DNA of 64,000 nt, taken from positions 84,150-148,149 of the forward strand of contig NZ_MASJ01000038.1 of the NCBI RefSeq assembly GCF_001700315.1, written 5' to 3'. The stretch comes from Caryophanon tenue. Its GTDB lineage: Bacteria; Bacillota; Bacilli; Bacillales_A; Planococcaceae. Made by a program: the position numbers and the translations under genes. The notes beneath the pieces are model-generated. The model saw only the letters and a program-made list of their open reading frames with translations, ran no database searches and was not told the DNA's origin. Below, one piece after another: positions 1 through 8,588 of this stretch (positions are counted from its first letter, which is position 1; each line of letters starts with the position of its first letter).

Positions 1-500
1 TTTATACGACAAACGGTGCTGTTCAACGTCATGCGACTGAGTTACTGCAACTATTGCAAACGCAACAATACAAAATTGGCTTCGGTTATGGACATTCTAT
101 TTCACAAGCACAAGAGCATGCGAAACAGGCCCTTAAATTTGGGCAACCGCAGCAATTTATGGTCGTTGATGAGCAAAAAAAATTATACGACTTAACACAA
201 CAAACAGGAACGTCGATTGCCCTTCAAACGACACATCCATTTATTTTTGAAATTACAAAAGCAACGGGGCTAAGTCCTAAAAATATTTCACGTCTAGTCG
301 CTTTCGAAAAAGTACATCCTCATACATCGTTCACCGCTCAGGACTTAGCGGACTACTTACAAGTTACACGCCGAACGACAGAACGAATGCTTAAAAAGCT
401 GCTTGCCCATGAATATGTTGAAATTGTCGGTGAAGAAATGGCGTATCAGCAAGGACGACCACGTGCTGTTTACACACTAACATTTTCACTAAACGAATAG
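1..500 (+). CDS. Transcriptional regulator, C-terminal part (partial at window edge)
   Basis: The reading frame is open from base 3 at the window edge, so the true start lies outside; a TTG at 54 is internal. The last ~65 residues look like a winged helix: an alpha-helical stretch (TAQDLADYLQVTRRTTERML) followed by a basic, Gly-Arg-rich wing ending in a beta strand. The preceding region (IGFGYGHSISQAQEHAKQAL) resembles the regulatory domain of GGDEF-like or nucleotide-sensing regulators, but I cannot name the family. It ends 160 bp before the convergent nhaC gene, with a repeat-derived hairpin between. DNA-binding role is inferred from the C-terminus only. Confidence 0.6.
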   Translation, partial: YTTNGAVQRHATELLQLLQTQQYKIGFGYGHSISQAQEHAKQALKFGQPQQFMVVDEQKKLYDLTQQTGTSIALQTTHPFIFEITKATGLSPKNISRLVAFEKVHPHTSFTAQDLADYLQVTRRTTERMLKKLLAHEYVEIVGEEMAYQQGRPRAVYTLTFSLNE

Positions 501-533
501 CGTTTTAAAAACAGAATGGTTTTCGATAGAAGT

Positions 534-613
534 AAAGAGAGTGAGACAAGAAGAAAAATCCTTCAGCAACGACAACTGCTGAAGGATTTTTTCTGTTTTT
601 GGTGCTACGCAGC
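534..613 (+). repeat. Truncated copy (R1) of the dispersed hairpin repeat
   Basis: Left end AAAGAGAGTGAGACA, then the CCTTCAGCA/TGCTGAAGG hairpin, then GGTGCTAC, after which similarity to the longer copies at 12478 and 34805 stops. Only the first third of the element remains. Confidence 0.75.
554..591. terminator. Bidirectional terminator hairpin within repeat R1
   Basis: A 15-bp perfect stem (554-568 with 577-591) has an 8-nt loop and A/T tracts on both sides, so it can serve both the regulator gene and the convergent nhaC. Confidence 0.75.
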
Positions 614-661
614 TTTAGAAGAACTATACTTTTGTGTTAACCCTTTATCAAAATAGCTCTA

Positions 662-2092
662 TTACGCTAAGCTCTCTTCGTTTAATCGCTTATCCTCCGC
701 CGCTAATGCTACCTTTTCTTGCTCTGTTAATTTAATAATTGTAAAGCCTGTAAATGCAAAAATAATCGAAATGATTGGCACTGTGAAATTTAAAATCGCA
801 TACGGTGCATATTGAGCAACAGATACGCCTAATGTCGACATAATAAATACCCCACATGTATTCCACGGAATAAATACCGATGTCAACGTACCACCATCTT
901 CTAAACTACGTGATAAGTTTTTCGAATGTAAACCACGCTCGCGGTATGCAGTCGCAAACATACGCGCAGGAACAACGATTGAAATATATTGCTCTGAACA
1001 GCTTGCATTCGTCGCAAAACAAGAAGCAATGGTTGCTGCTACTAGGCTACCTGTCGATTTAGCAAAACGTAAAATTTCTTGAATGATTGCCTTTAACATA
1101 CCCGAATATTCTAAAATACCGCCAAATGTCATCGCAATAATCGTCATCGATACGGTATACATCATATTATCAATACCACCACTATTAAATAGCGCATCGA
1201 CCATATCGTTACCTGTTGCAATGGCAAAACCGCTTTGTAACGCTCCTACAGCTTCTGTTATTGACCCACCTTGCACAAAAACATGTGATAGCATTCCTAA
1301 CACGATACCGACAATTAATGCTGGCATTGCTGGTACTTTTACAGCTACTAAGACAATAATAAATAATGGCACAAGCAGTAACCAAGGCGACACAATAAAG
1401 TTATCACGAATCGTTGATAACATCCCTTGAATTTCAGCTGACTCCATGTTCGTTGCTGCAAACTGACGCCCAATTACACCGAATGCAATCGTTGCAATGA
1501 TGTATGCTGGTACAGTTGTCCATAGCATATGCTTAATGTGTGCAAATAAATTTGTACCTGTTAACCCTGCGGCTAAATTCGTTGTATCTGATAACGGCGA
1601 CATTTTATCGCCAAAATACGCGCCTGAAATGACTGCACCCGCAATCATGCCCGCTGGAATGCCCATGCTTAAACCAATCCCCATACCGGCAACACCGATA
1701 GTTGCCATCGTTGACCACGAGCTACCGATTGCTAACGACACAATCGAACAAATAAATAAAATCGTTACTAAAAACCAAGCTGGTGAAATAATTTGTAACC
1801 CATAATAAATCATCGTGGCTACAATACCGCCGCCCATCCACGAACCAATCACTAGCCCGACAAGCATAATGATAATGACTGCAGGCAATGCTAAACGAAT
1901 CCCTTTATACATCATTTCCTCAATATCTTTCCATGTAAAGCCGTGCTTCAATGCCACAAGTCCTGCTACAACTGTTCCAAAAATCAGTGGCATATGCGGT
2001 CCTTGCTCCAGTACAACGATTGTAAAGACCATGACAATTACCATCAATAGTAACGGTAAAATCGCCCACCCAAAGCTCATCTTCTTTTCCAT
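662..2092 (-). CDS. nhaC: NhaC-type Na+/H+ antiporter
   Basis: A 476-residue polytopic membrane protein with about a dozen hydrophobic segments, typical in length for the NhaC family. The family block GAYFGDKMSPLSDTTNLA is at residues 157-174, and an N-terminal helix spans about residues 8-30. NhaC proteins exchange external protons for cytoplasmic Na+ (some exchange malate/lactate), supporting pH and salt homeostasis. The start is set by an AAGGGGATG ribosome binding site upstream of ATG. The gene is monocistronic: its neighbours are convergent regulator and co-directional speB, the latter separated by 286 bp and a terminator. The exact substrate pair cannot be read from sequence. Confidence 0.88.
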   Translation of the reverse strand: MEKKMSFGWAILPLLLMVIVMVFTIVVLEQGPHMPLIFGTVVAGLVALKHGFTWKDIEEMMYKGIRLALPAVIIIMLVGLVIGSWMGGGIVATMIYYGLQIISPAWFLVTILFICSIVSLAIGSSWSTMATIGVAGMGIGLSMGIPAGMIAGAVISGAYFGDKMSPLSDTTNLAAGLTGTNLFAHIKHMLWTTVPAYIIATIAFGVIGRQFAATNMESAEIQGMLSTIRDNFIVSPWLLLVPLFIIVLVAVKVPAMPALIVGIVLGMLSHVFVQGGSITEAVGALQSGFAIATGNDMVDALFNSGGIDNMMYTVSMTIIAMTFGGILEYSGMLKAIIQEILRFAKSTGSLVAATIASCFATNASCSEQYISIVVPARMFATAYRERGLHSKNLSRSLEDGGTLTSVFIPWNTCGVFIMSTLGVSVAQYAPYAILNFTVPIISIIFAFTGFTIIKLTEQEKVALAAEDKRLNEESLA

Positions 2093-2310
2093 AAGTTCAT
2101 CCCCTTGCTGAAAAATAATAAAGTCGTTAATTAGTCGTTTTTACACTATCTCTTATACTACATTCAAAAATTCTCATTGTAAATATTATTCTGATAATTG
2201 ATAAAACATATTTTTCGCAACAAAAACCAACATAAAGAAAGAAATACATACATAACATCACGACGTCCGAAAAAGACTTTTACATAATCATTCACAAACT
2301 AAATTAAATA

Positions 2311-2352
2311 TAAAAAAAGAAGATAAACTGCCTAAAGCAATTTACCTTCTTC
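2311..2352 (-). terminator. Terminator of speB
   Basis: On the minus strand, a 13-bp imperfect stem (2337-2349 with 2319-2331) is followed by a run of seven T residues, 27 bp after the speB stop. Confidence 0.8.
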
Positions 2353-2378
2353 ATTCATCATTTTACTATTTAATGTTT

Positions 2379-3251
2379 TTACTTCACCCAACCAAGTAGC
2401 ATTTCACGAATAAATTTCGCTGCTGCATTGACCGTCATTTCAGAGTGATCATATACTGGGCATACTTCCACTAAGTCAAAACCAACAACATTTACATCAG
2501 AGCCTGCAATCGCATGAATTGAAGCCAATAATTCTTTTGATGTAATACCACCTGCATCGACTGTACCCGTTCCTGGTGCATGTGCTGGGTCTAATACGTC
2601 AATATCAATCGTTACATAAACAGGGCGACCTGCTAATGTTGGCAATACTTCTTTTAATGGCTCTAACACTTCAAATAATGAAATGTGCATACCATTTTCT
2701 TTTGCCCATTGTAATTCTTCTTTTAAGCCTGAGCGAATCCCAAATGAATATACATTATGTGGTCCGATTTGGTCTGCGATTTTACGAATTGGCGTTGCGT
2801 GTGAATATTCTTCGCCCTCATAATCCGTACGTAAATCGGTATGTGCATCAAAATGGATCACTGCCATGTCTGGGTATTTTTCATATACCGCTTCCATTAC
2901 TGGTAACGCGACTAAATGTTCGCCACCCATGCCCACTGGTACTTTACCATCCGCTAACACTTTGCGTACGAATGTTTTAATTTCTTCTAACGATTTCGCT
3001 GGATTTCCGAATGGTAACGGAATATCACCTGCATCAAAAAACTTCACGTCTTCTAAGTCACGGTCTAAATAGAAGCTATATTCTTCTAGACCAATTGATA
3101 CTTCTCGAATACGAGCAGGACCAAAACGTGAGCCAGGACGATAGCTTACTGTCCAGTCCATTGGCATTCCGTAAAGAACAGCCTTTGCATCTTCATAAGT
3201 TGGATGACTTTTAATAAAAACGTTACCTGAATATGTTTCATCAAAACGCAT
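2379..3251 (-). CDS. speB: Agmatinase
   Basis: A 290-residue ureohydrolase that hydrolyses agmatine to putrescine and urea in polyamine synthesis. Metal-binding motifs of the arginase family are present: GGEH (His112), DAHTD (135-139) and DIDVLDP (Asp216, Asp218). I start it at the ATG giving MRFDETYSG, because AGGTGG lies 8 nt upstream; the in-frame GTG four codons earlier overlaps that Shine-Dalgarno site. The length then equals the B. subtilis enzyme. In B. subtilis the order is pbpG-speE-speB on one strand; here speB is divergent from pbpG and no spermidine synthase gene is between them. Confidence 0.95.
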   Translation of the reverse strand: MRFDETYSGNVFIKSHPTYEDAKAVLYGMPMDWTVSYRPGSRFGPARIREVSIGLEEYSFYLDRDLEDVKFFDAGDIPLPFGNPAKSLEEIKTFVRKVLADGKVPVGMGGEHLVALPVMEAVYEKYPDMAVIHFDAHTDLRTDYEGEEYSHATPIRKIADQIGPHNVYSFGIRSGLKEELQWAKENGMHISLFEVLEPLKEVLPTLAGRPVYVTIDIDVLDPAHAPGTGTVDAGGITSKELLASIHAIAGSDVNVVGFDLVEVCPVYDHSEMTVNAAAKFIREMLLGWVK

Positions 3252-3519
3252 AATTTTTTCCACCTATTCATTCAATTTCGTATGCAGCAAACAAAGTGCT
3301 TGATGCGTCATTACTTTTCCGTTTATACTACCTTACTTAAACGTAATCTTTCGTTGCGAAACTTTTCATAAAACGAAAGCGTATATGTTAATGCGGTACA
3401 AAAAAAGTATAGTTGTTTTTAAGTAAAGTGCAAGCGTTTTTGTTGTGAAAAAAATGTATAATTATAAACTTTTTCTTAATTTTTTGTACAGTAAATTTTA
3501 ATAGATGAGGTGATGTAGC

Positions 3520-5613
3520 ATGGAGAATGAGCTAGAAAAAGGCGTCGCCAATGAAGCGACACCTGAATCTCCAGAGCAATCAACGTCACGTGTGAAAAAG
3601 CGAAAGTCCAAGCGCAAACACCGTGTACTCCTCGCCTTACTTGGCATTGTTATTTTAATTGTGAGCGCGTTAATTTCGTTGCGTATTTATGCACAAATTG
3701 CCGGCGCTCCACCACTGACCGTTCCAAAAGCAACAGTGTTTTTAAATGCAGAAGGCGAGCAAATTGGTGACCACTACACAAGTGAGCGTCGTTATTGGGT
3801 GAAGCTTGATAATATTTCCCCACATATTGTTGATGCAACAATTGCTGTAGAGGACCAAAACTTTTATGCACATCATGGCTTTAATATAAAACGTATCGGC
3901 GCTGCTGTTATTGAAAATGTAAAATCGGGTGGCAAAGCCCAAGGAGCTAGTACATTAACACAGCAATATGCACGTAACCTTTATTTATCACATGAAAAAA
4001 CATGGACACGTAAGATTAACGAGGCGCTGTATGCGTACCGACTTGAAGTGTTTTATTCAAAAGATGAAATTTTAGAAGGCTATTTAAATACTGTTTATTA
4101 TGGTCATGGTATGTACGGCGTAGAAGCAGCTAGTCGCTTCTACTTCGGAAAATCAGCGAACGATTTGACACTTTCTGAAGCAGCGATGTTGTCAGGTATT
4201 CCAAAAGGACCTACGTATTATTCACCGGTTGCTGACTTCGAACGCGCAACGAACCGCCAGCATTTGATTTTACAACTGATGGAAGAGGAAGGCTATATTA
4301 CAGCGGAGGAAAACCAAACAGCAGCCGCTCAACCAGTAGCGCTTAAAAACAATGAATGGAAAGTGGCTAACTCACAAGCACCGTACTTTTTAGATACAGC
4401 TTGGGTTGAAGCAAGTGCCATTTTAGAAGAGTTAGGCTTAAATATTGATACGGGCGGCTGGGAAATCGCGACAACACTCAATAAAGTACATCAAAATGCG
4501 GCAGAAAAGGCCGTAATCGACCAAATGCCAAAAAACGCATTACAAGTCGGCTTTGTCAGCATGGATCACAAGACGGGCTATATTACAGCGCTCGTTGGTG
4601 GACGCAGTTATGCAGACAGTAAATTCAACCGCGTTACGCAGGCGAAAAGACAACCTGGTTCAACGATGAAACCTTTATTGTACGCATCTGCATTGCAACA
4701 CGGTTACTCCCCACTGACATTTGTCGATGTATCACAAACAACGATTAAATATGATGGAAAAGAGTACACACCGCGAAACATTAATGGTAAATATGGTGAT
4801 GAGATTTCAATGGCACAAGCTGTTGCCATTTCTGATAATGTTTATGCTGTGAAAACATTGGACGATATTGGCTATAAAGCGTTTCAACGTACACTCGATG
4901 ATTTTAAACTAGGTATAGAAATTAGTCATGTACCGTCATCAGCACTTGGAACTACCAATCTTACGCTTCAAAAACTAACAGCTGCTTATGCAACCGTTGC
5001 GAACAATGGACAGGCTGTTACACCGACAACCATTATGAAAATTACCGATGAACATGGCAATGTTCTTTATGAAGCATCACAAGACAAGGAAGCTAGACAA
5101 GTCATTCCGAAAAAAGATGCGTATTTATTAACGCACATGATGACAGGTATGTTTAACAAAGATTATCATACCTATTTATATGCAACAGGAGCTTCGCTCG
5201 CAAATAAACTAACACGCCCATATGCAGGGAAATCTGGAACAACAGATGCCGACCAATGGATGATTGGCTACTCCCCATCCATTACGGCAGGTGTTTGGAA
5301 TGGTTTTGATGAAGGCGTACTCGATGTGACAAATGACGGTGCTGCTACAAAAGAAGTGTGGGCACAGTTTATGGAAAGCGTTCATCGTGGCACAGATCCG
5401 AAACCGTTCCCTGCTCCTTCTAGTGTGACGGCTGTAGATGTAGAAATTAGTAGTGGCAAACTAGCAAATAAACATTGCACCGGCGCGACTGCGACTGTTT
5501 ATGTAACTGTCGGCGAAGAGCCAACAAAAGGCTGTGCCGCAATTGATAAATATATCGAGCCAAAAGAACAGGATGGCAATAGTTGGTGGGACTGGTTAAA
5601 TATTTTTGACTAA
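3520..5613 (+). CDS. pbpG: Class A penicillin-binding protein, PbpG (PBP2d) type
   Basis: A 697-residue bifunctional peptidoglycan synthase. Layout: basic cytoplasmic tail (1-35), one membrane anchor (about 36-58), glycosyltransferase family 51 domain with the catalytic Glu111 (VEDQNFYAHHG) and second conserved block KDEILEGYLN (181-190), then a transpeptidase domain with SxxK at Ser381, SDN at 438-440 and KSGTT at 571. All catalytic motifs are intact. The neighbourhood (speB, ywhD, ywhB) matches the B. subtilis pbpG locus, whose product acts in spore peptidoglycan synthesis; the same role here is inference from synteny. A short C-terminal tail containing Cys follows the transpeptidase. Confidence 0.92.
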   Translation: MENELEKGVANEATPESPEQSTSRVKKRKSKRKHRVLLALLGIVILIVSALISLRIYAQIAGAPPLTVPKATVFLNAEGEQIGDHYTSERRYWVKLDNISPHIVDATIAVEDQNFYAHHGFNIKRIGAAVIENVKSGGKAQGASTLTQQYARNLYLSHEKTWTRKINEALYAYRLEVFYSKDEILEGYLNTVYYGHGMYGVEAASRFYFGKSANDLTLSEAAMLSGIPKGPTYYSPVADFERATNRQHLILQLMEEEGYITAEENQTAAAQPVALKNNEWKVANSQAPYFLDTAWVEASAILEELGLNIDTGGWEIATTLNKVHQNAAEKAVIDQMPKNALQVGFVSMDHKTGYITALVGGRSYADSKFNRVTQAKRQPGSTMKPLLYASALQHGYSPLTFVDVSQTTIKYDGKEYTPRNINGKYGDEISMAQAVAISDNVYAVKTLDDIGYKAFQRTLDDFKLGIEISHVPSSALGTTNLTLQKLTAAYATVANNGQAVTPTTIMKITDEHGNVLYEASQDKEARQVIPKKDAYLLTHMMTGMFNKDYHTYLYATGASLANKLTRPYAGKSGTTDADQWMIGYSPSITAGVWNGFDEGVLDVTNDGAATKEVWAQFMESVHRGTDPKPFPAPSSVTAVDVEISSGKLANKHCTGATATVYVTVGEEPTKGCAAIDKYIEPKEQDGNSWWDWLNIFD

Positions 5614-5623
5614 TTGTCTATAA

Positions 5624-5660
5624 AAATAACCACATGCGGAAAATCCGCATGTGGTTATTT
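5624..5660. terminator. Bidirectional terminator between pbpG and ywhD
   Basis: A 17-bp perfect inverted repeat (5624-5640 with 5644-5660) has a 3-nt loop and flanking A/T, between two convergent genes. Confidence 0.9.
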
Positions 5661-5668
5661 CCTATTAT

Positions 5669-6184
5669 TTATACTGTTAGTGCTTGCTTTAGTTCATCAC
5701 TGCTACGTTCCCAAACCGTCACATCATGTGATTGTAAAAAGTCCGCTAACACTTTTTTCGAAACATCATCCATATTGTCGACCATAATTTTACGCTTCAT
5801 CGACTTGTCCATACGGTTAACATGGTCTGCTAAAATTTTATAGCCACGACGTTTCTCACGATTTACGACCATTTCACACGCTGTTACGCCTGCAAAATAA
5901 GCGCCCTGTGGCAATTGCTCAATCGTTACCCATACAAGCCAATACGCCTTGCCGCCTTCTGAGTCTTCGCGGTTCATCGTAAATTTAATACCGCGCTCAA
6001 CATCGCTACGTGCATGCATTGCACCGATATCTACAAATGCGCGCTCCTCTTCAACATCAATAATAACTGGGCTAATATTTTCTAACGATAACGAGCCAAT
6101 GCCGAAACCTTTATGGCCGTCTGTCGGGTCATTCTTAATAATCGTAAAGCCGAGTTTTTGTTTTGGTTTTTGTTCATTTGTCAT
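5669..6184 (-). CDS. ywhD: YwhD family protein
   Basis: A 171-residue soluble protein matching B. subtilis YwhD in length and in its opening block (FTIIKNDPTDGHKGFGIGSLSLENISPV region) and central MHARSDVERGIKF. The function of the family is unknown; it is a conserved Bacillales protein with no membrane segment or signal peptide. The start is set by GGAGGG 8 nt before ATG. It diverges from ywhB and converges on pbpG, as in B. subtilis. Confidence 0.88.
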   Translation of the reverse strand: MTNEQKPKQKLGFTIIKNDPTDGHKGFGIGSLSLENISPVIIDVEEERAFVDIGAMHARSDVERGIKFTMNREDSEGGKAYWLVWVTIEQLPQGAYFAGVTACEMVVNREKRRGYKILADHVNRMDKSMKRKIMVDNMDDVSKKVLADFLQSHDVTVWERSSDELKQALTV

Positions 6185-6253
6185 ATAAAAATCCCTCCGT
6201 ATACGCTATTATAATCAATATACACTATTATTCTACTTTGGAGGTACAGTTCC

Positions 6254-6439
6254 ATGCCAATCGTTACCGTAAAAATGATCGAGGGTCGTACAGATGACCA
6301 AAAACGTGCACTTGTCGAAGAAGTAACAGCTGCCGTGTCAAAAACAGTCAATGCACCAAAAGAGAGTATTACAATCATCATCGAAGAAATGCAAAAAGCA
6401 CATTATGCCAACGCGGGTGTACGTGCAAGCGATAAATAA
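6254..6439 (+). CDS. ywhB: 4-oxalocrotonate tautomerase family protein
   Basis: A 61-residue protein that, after Met removal, exposes the catalytic N-terminal Pro1 (MPIVTVKMIEGR). Members form hexamers and catalyse enol-keto tautomerisation; the physiological substrate of Bacillus YwhB-type proteins is not established. The conserved C-terminal block (ITIIIEEMQKAHYANAGV) is present. Start set by TTGGAGG upstream. It diverges from ywhD and is followed by its own terminator. Confidence 0.93.
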   Translation: MPIVTVKMIEGRTDDQKRALVEEVTAAVSKTVNAPKESITIIIEEMQKAHYANAGVRASDK

Positions 6440-6445
6440 TGTAAA

Positions 6446-6478
6446 GGAGATGCTGCTTACGAAACAAGCAGCTCTTTT
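6446..6478 (+). terminator. Probable terminator of ywhB
   Basis: GCTGCTT and AAGCAGC form a stem around ACGAAAC and are followed by TCTTTTCTT. The AAAGGAG just before it lies at the base of the hairpin, so it is not a well-placed ribosome binding site for the gene that follows. Confidence 0.6.
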
Positions 6479-6484
6479 CTTATT

Positions 6485-7194
6485 ATGAACATAAAGAATA
6501 TACTCATTAATTCCACGCTGTTCTTCGTATGTCTTTTTGGAATTGCGCTTATCTTTAATGAACCAATACAAGCATACTTATAAAAAAAGCATCCGAAGAA
6601 GTAATGGACAATCGACCATTAGATGCAGATACGATGTTAGCGAATAACGCAACCGAAGCTTCTTTTGATTTTGATAGCGTAGAGTCGTTAACACTAGGGG
6701 ATATTTTTTCATTACAAAGTATGGCGAGTTACGTGTCTGTTATCGGCCAAATTGCCGTTCCATCGGTAAACTTACATCTCCCTATTGGAAAAGGTGTCAG
6801 TGAAACCGTACTCGCAACAGGTGCTGGTACATTAAAGGCAGACCAACAATTAGGCAAAGGAAATTACGCGCTTGCTAGTCACAATGAAGGTACAGATGTG
6901 TTATTTAGCCCTCTGCATCACGCACAAATTGGGGATGCTGTTTATTTAACCGATTTAACGCATGTCTACACATATGAAATTACAGTTGCAGAAGTCATTC
7001 CTCCTACAGCTACGTATGTACTTGATGACATACCAAATAAAACGCTATTAACCCTTATTACATGTGCATTCGACGGAGAAGAACGTTTGCATATTCAAGC
7101 TGAACTGACGGCGACAACCGCTATTGACGATGCCACACAAGAAATGAAAGACGCGTTTCAATTACAGCAAAACCACACGAAAAAACGAGACTAG
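6485..7194 (+). pseudogene. Class A-like sortase, frameshifted
   Basis: The catalytic domain (6604-7194) carries the sortase triad: His93 (ALASHNEG), Cys154 (TLITC) and Arg161, numbered from the ATG at 6604. It lacks the N-terminal membrane anchor every sortase needs. That anchor is found just upstream in another frame: an ATG at 6485 opens 32 codons that read as a signal anchor (FFVCLFGIALIFNEPIQAYL) and stop at 6581-6583. A one-base shift at about 6577-6583 joins the two into a continuous sortase of about 235 residues. No good Shine-Dalgarno site precedes either ATG. Sortases covalently attach LPXTG proteins to the cell wall. This is either a true frameshift or a sequencing error in an A-rich run. 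Confidence 0.8.
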
Positions 7195-7217
7195 CGCTTC
7201 GCTAGCCTCGTTTTTTT
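7181..7217. terminator. Terminator between sortase and ywfO
   Basis: Inverted repeat with CTAGC/GCTAGC and CGAG/CTCG arms, A-run before and T-run after, overlapping the sortase stop codon and ending one base into ywfO's last codons; works for both convergent genes. Confidence 0.85.
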
Positions 7218-8502
7218 ATGCGCGCTCTAACAATGTTAAAATCTCATCACGCAATCCTGTATTTGTGATTGCTTCAATTTCTTCTAACGGATAGTAAATT
7301 TTATGGTCCGTCTCGATTTTTCCTGCAACCGCATCGACAATAAGCGATACCTCTGTTAATTCCTTTAATTGTCCATCTGGCATTAAAATCATAATCGGCT
7401 CTTGCTTTGCTGTTGTTCGATAAAAATCATCCGATGAGCAATCCGATAATAAGTAATAAGCTGGGTCGATTCCTGCATCCTGAAACAATTGTTGCAGTCG
7501 AACATAACGCTCTTTTTCCACTTCTACATTTAAGTCACTATACTGGAATAAACGGCGATTCACAAAGCGCGTACATAAATCGCGTAGTACATCGTCTTCT
7601 TCATGCATCCATAACTGGAAATACGTTAATAAAATACTTTCATCTAGTGCAATATAATCTGCAATTTCAATTTTCTTCTCAAAGAATGGAATAAATGGCT
7701 TTGGCATGAGCTCAAATGCATACCCTTCTTTATATAAACGCTTCGCACGTTGTAATATTTGATTTAAAATTGCCTCTGCACTGCGCGACACAGGATGGAA
7801 ATATACTTGTAAATACATTTGATAGCGCGACATAATATAATCTTCAACTGCATGTACACCGCTATATTTAATAACAGCCTGCTCTTTTGACGGACGCAAA
7901 ACTCTTAAAATACGCTCCAAATCAAAGTTCCCATAGCTAACACCTGTATAATAAGCATCTCGCTGCAAATAATCCATACGATCTGCATCAATTTGACTTG
8001 AAATTAAGCTAACGACAAGCGGATTCGCATATTTCTTTTCAATTACTTGTGACACCTTTTGTGGGAAATCCTCACTTACTTTACGTAACACCGCATTTAC
8101 TTCTGTGTCCCCTAGTAAAATATGGCGTGTATACTCTTCGTGATTTAATTCAAACACATTTTCAAATGCATGTGAAAACGGCCCATGCCCTAAATCATGC
8201 AATAGTGCTGCACATAAAACGACAAGCCTTTCAGAAGCGTCCCATTCATCGCGCCCGCTAAATCGGTCGTCTACAATACGACGCATCAATTCATAAACAC
8301 CTAATGAGTGATTAAAGCGTGTATGTTCTGCCCCGTGAAATACTAAAAATGTTGTGCCCAGCTGACGAATTCGACGCAAACGTTGAAACTCGCGTGTACT
8401 AATCAAATCCCAAATCACTTGGTCACGCACATGTACATAACTATGTACTGGGTCTTTAAATACTTTTTCTTCTTGTAATTTTTGTTCACCGTATGTCGTC
8501 AT
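7216..8502 (-). CDS. ywfO: HD-domain phosphohydrolase, YwfO family
   Basis: A 428-residue cytoplasmic HD-superfamily protein of usual family length. Metal ligands are visible: His65 (HTRFNHSLGV), His102-Asp103 (ALLHDLGHGPFSH) and His106/His111. The SAMHD1/dGTPase-like arrangement suggests nucleotide triphosphate or nucleotide hydrolysis; the substrate is not fixed by sequence. Start by GAGGAGG upstream of ATG. Its position near lipL and hemQ is the same as in B. subtilis (ywfO ... ywfL ... ywfI). Confidence 0.9.
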   Translation of the reverse strand: MTTYGEQKLQEEKVFKDPVHSYVHVRDQVIWDLISTREFQRLRRIRQLGTTFLVFHGAEHTRFNHSLGVYELMRRIVDDRFSGRDEWDASERLVVLCAALLHDLGHGPFSHAFENVFELNHEEYTRHILLGDTEVNAVLRKVSEDFPQKVSQVIEKKYANPLVVSLISSQIDADRMDYLQRDAYYTGVSYGNFDLERILRVLRPSKEQAVIKYSGVHAVEDYIMSRYQMYLQVYFHPVSRSAEAILNQILQRAKRLYKEGYAFELMPKPFIPFFEKKIEIADYIALDESILLTYFQLWMHEEDDVLRDLCTRFVNRRLFQYSDLNVEVEKERYVRLQQLFQDAGIDPAYYLLSDCSSDDFYRTTAKQEPIMILMPDGQLKELTEVSLIVDAVAGKIETDHKIYYPLEEIEAITNTGLRDEILTLLERA

Positions 8503-8553
8503 GTCATTCGCCTCCTCTTCTTTCTTTTATTATAAGCTATCCTTCTTCAAAAC

Positions 8554-8588
8554 AAAAAGCCTTATGCGGGAATACTATCCCGCATAAG
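8554..8588 (-). terminator. Terminator overlapping the end of the adhesin gene
   Basis: On the minus strand, CTTATGCGGGA and TCCCGCATAAG form a perfect 11-bp stem followed by five T residues. The TAG stop codon of the adhesin frame lies in the loop, so the left arm is coding sequence. Confidence 0.85.

Noticed and set aside
6570..6600. Programmed -1 frameshift in the sortase
   Set aside because: The stop codon of the first frame lies before the A-run and no heptamer slippery site in the correct phase or downstream pseudoknot is evident; a simple indel is more likely.
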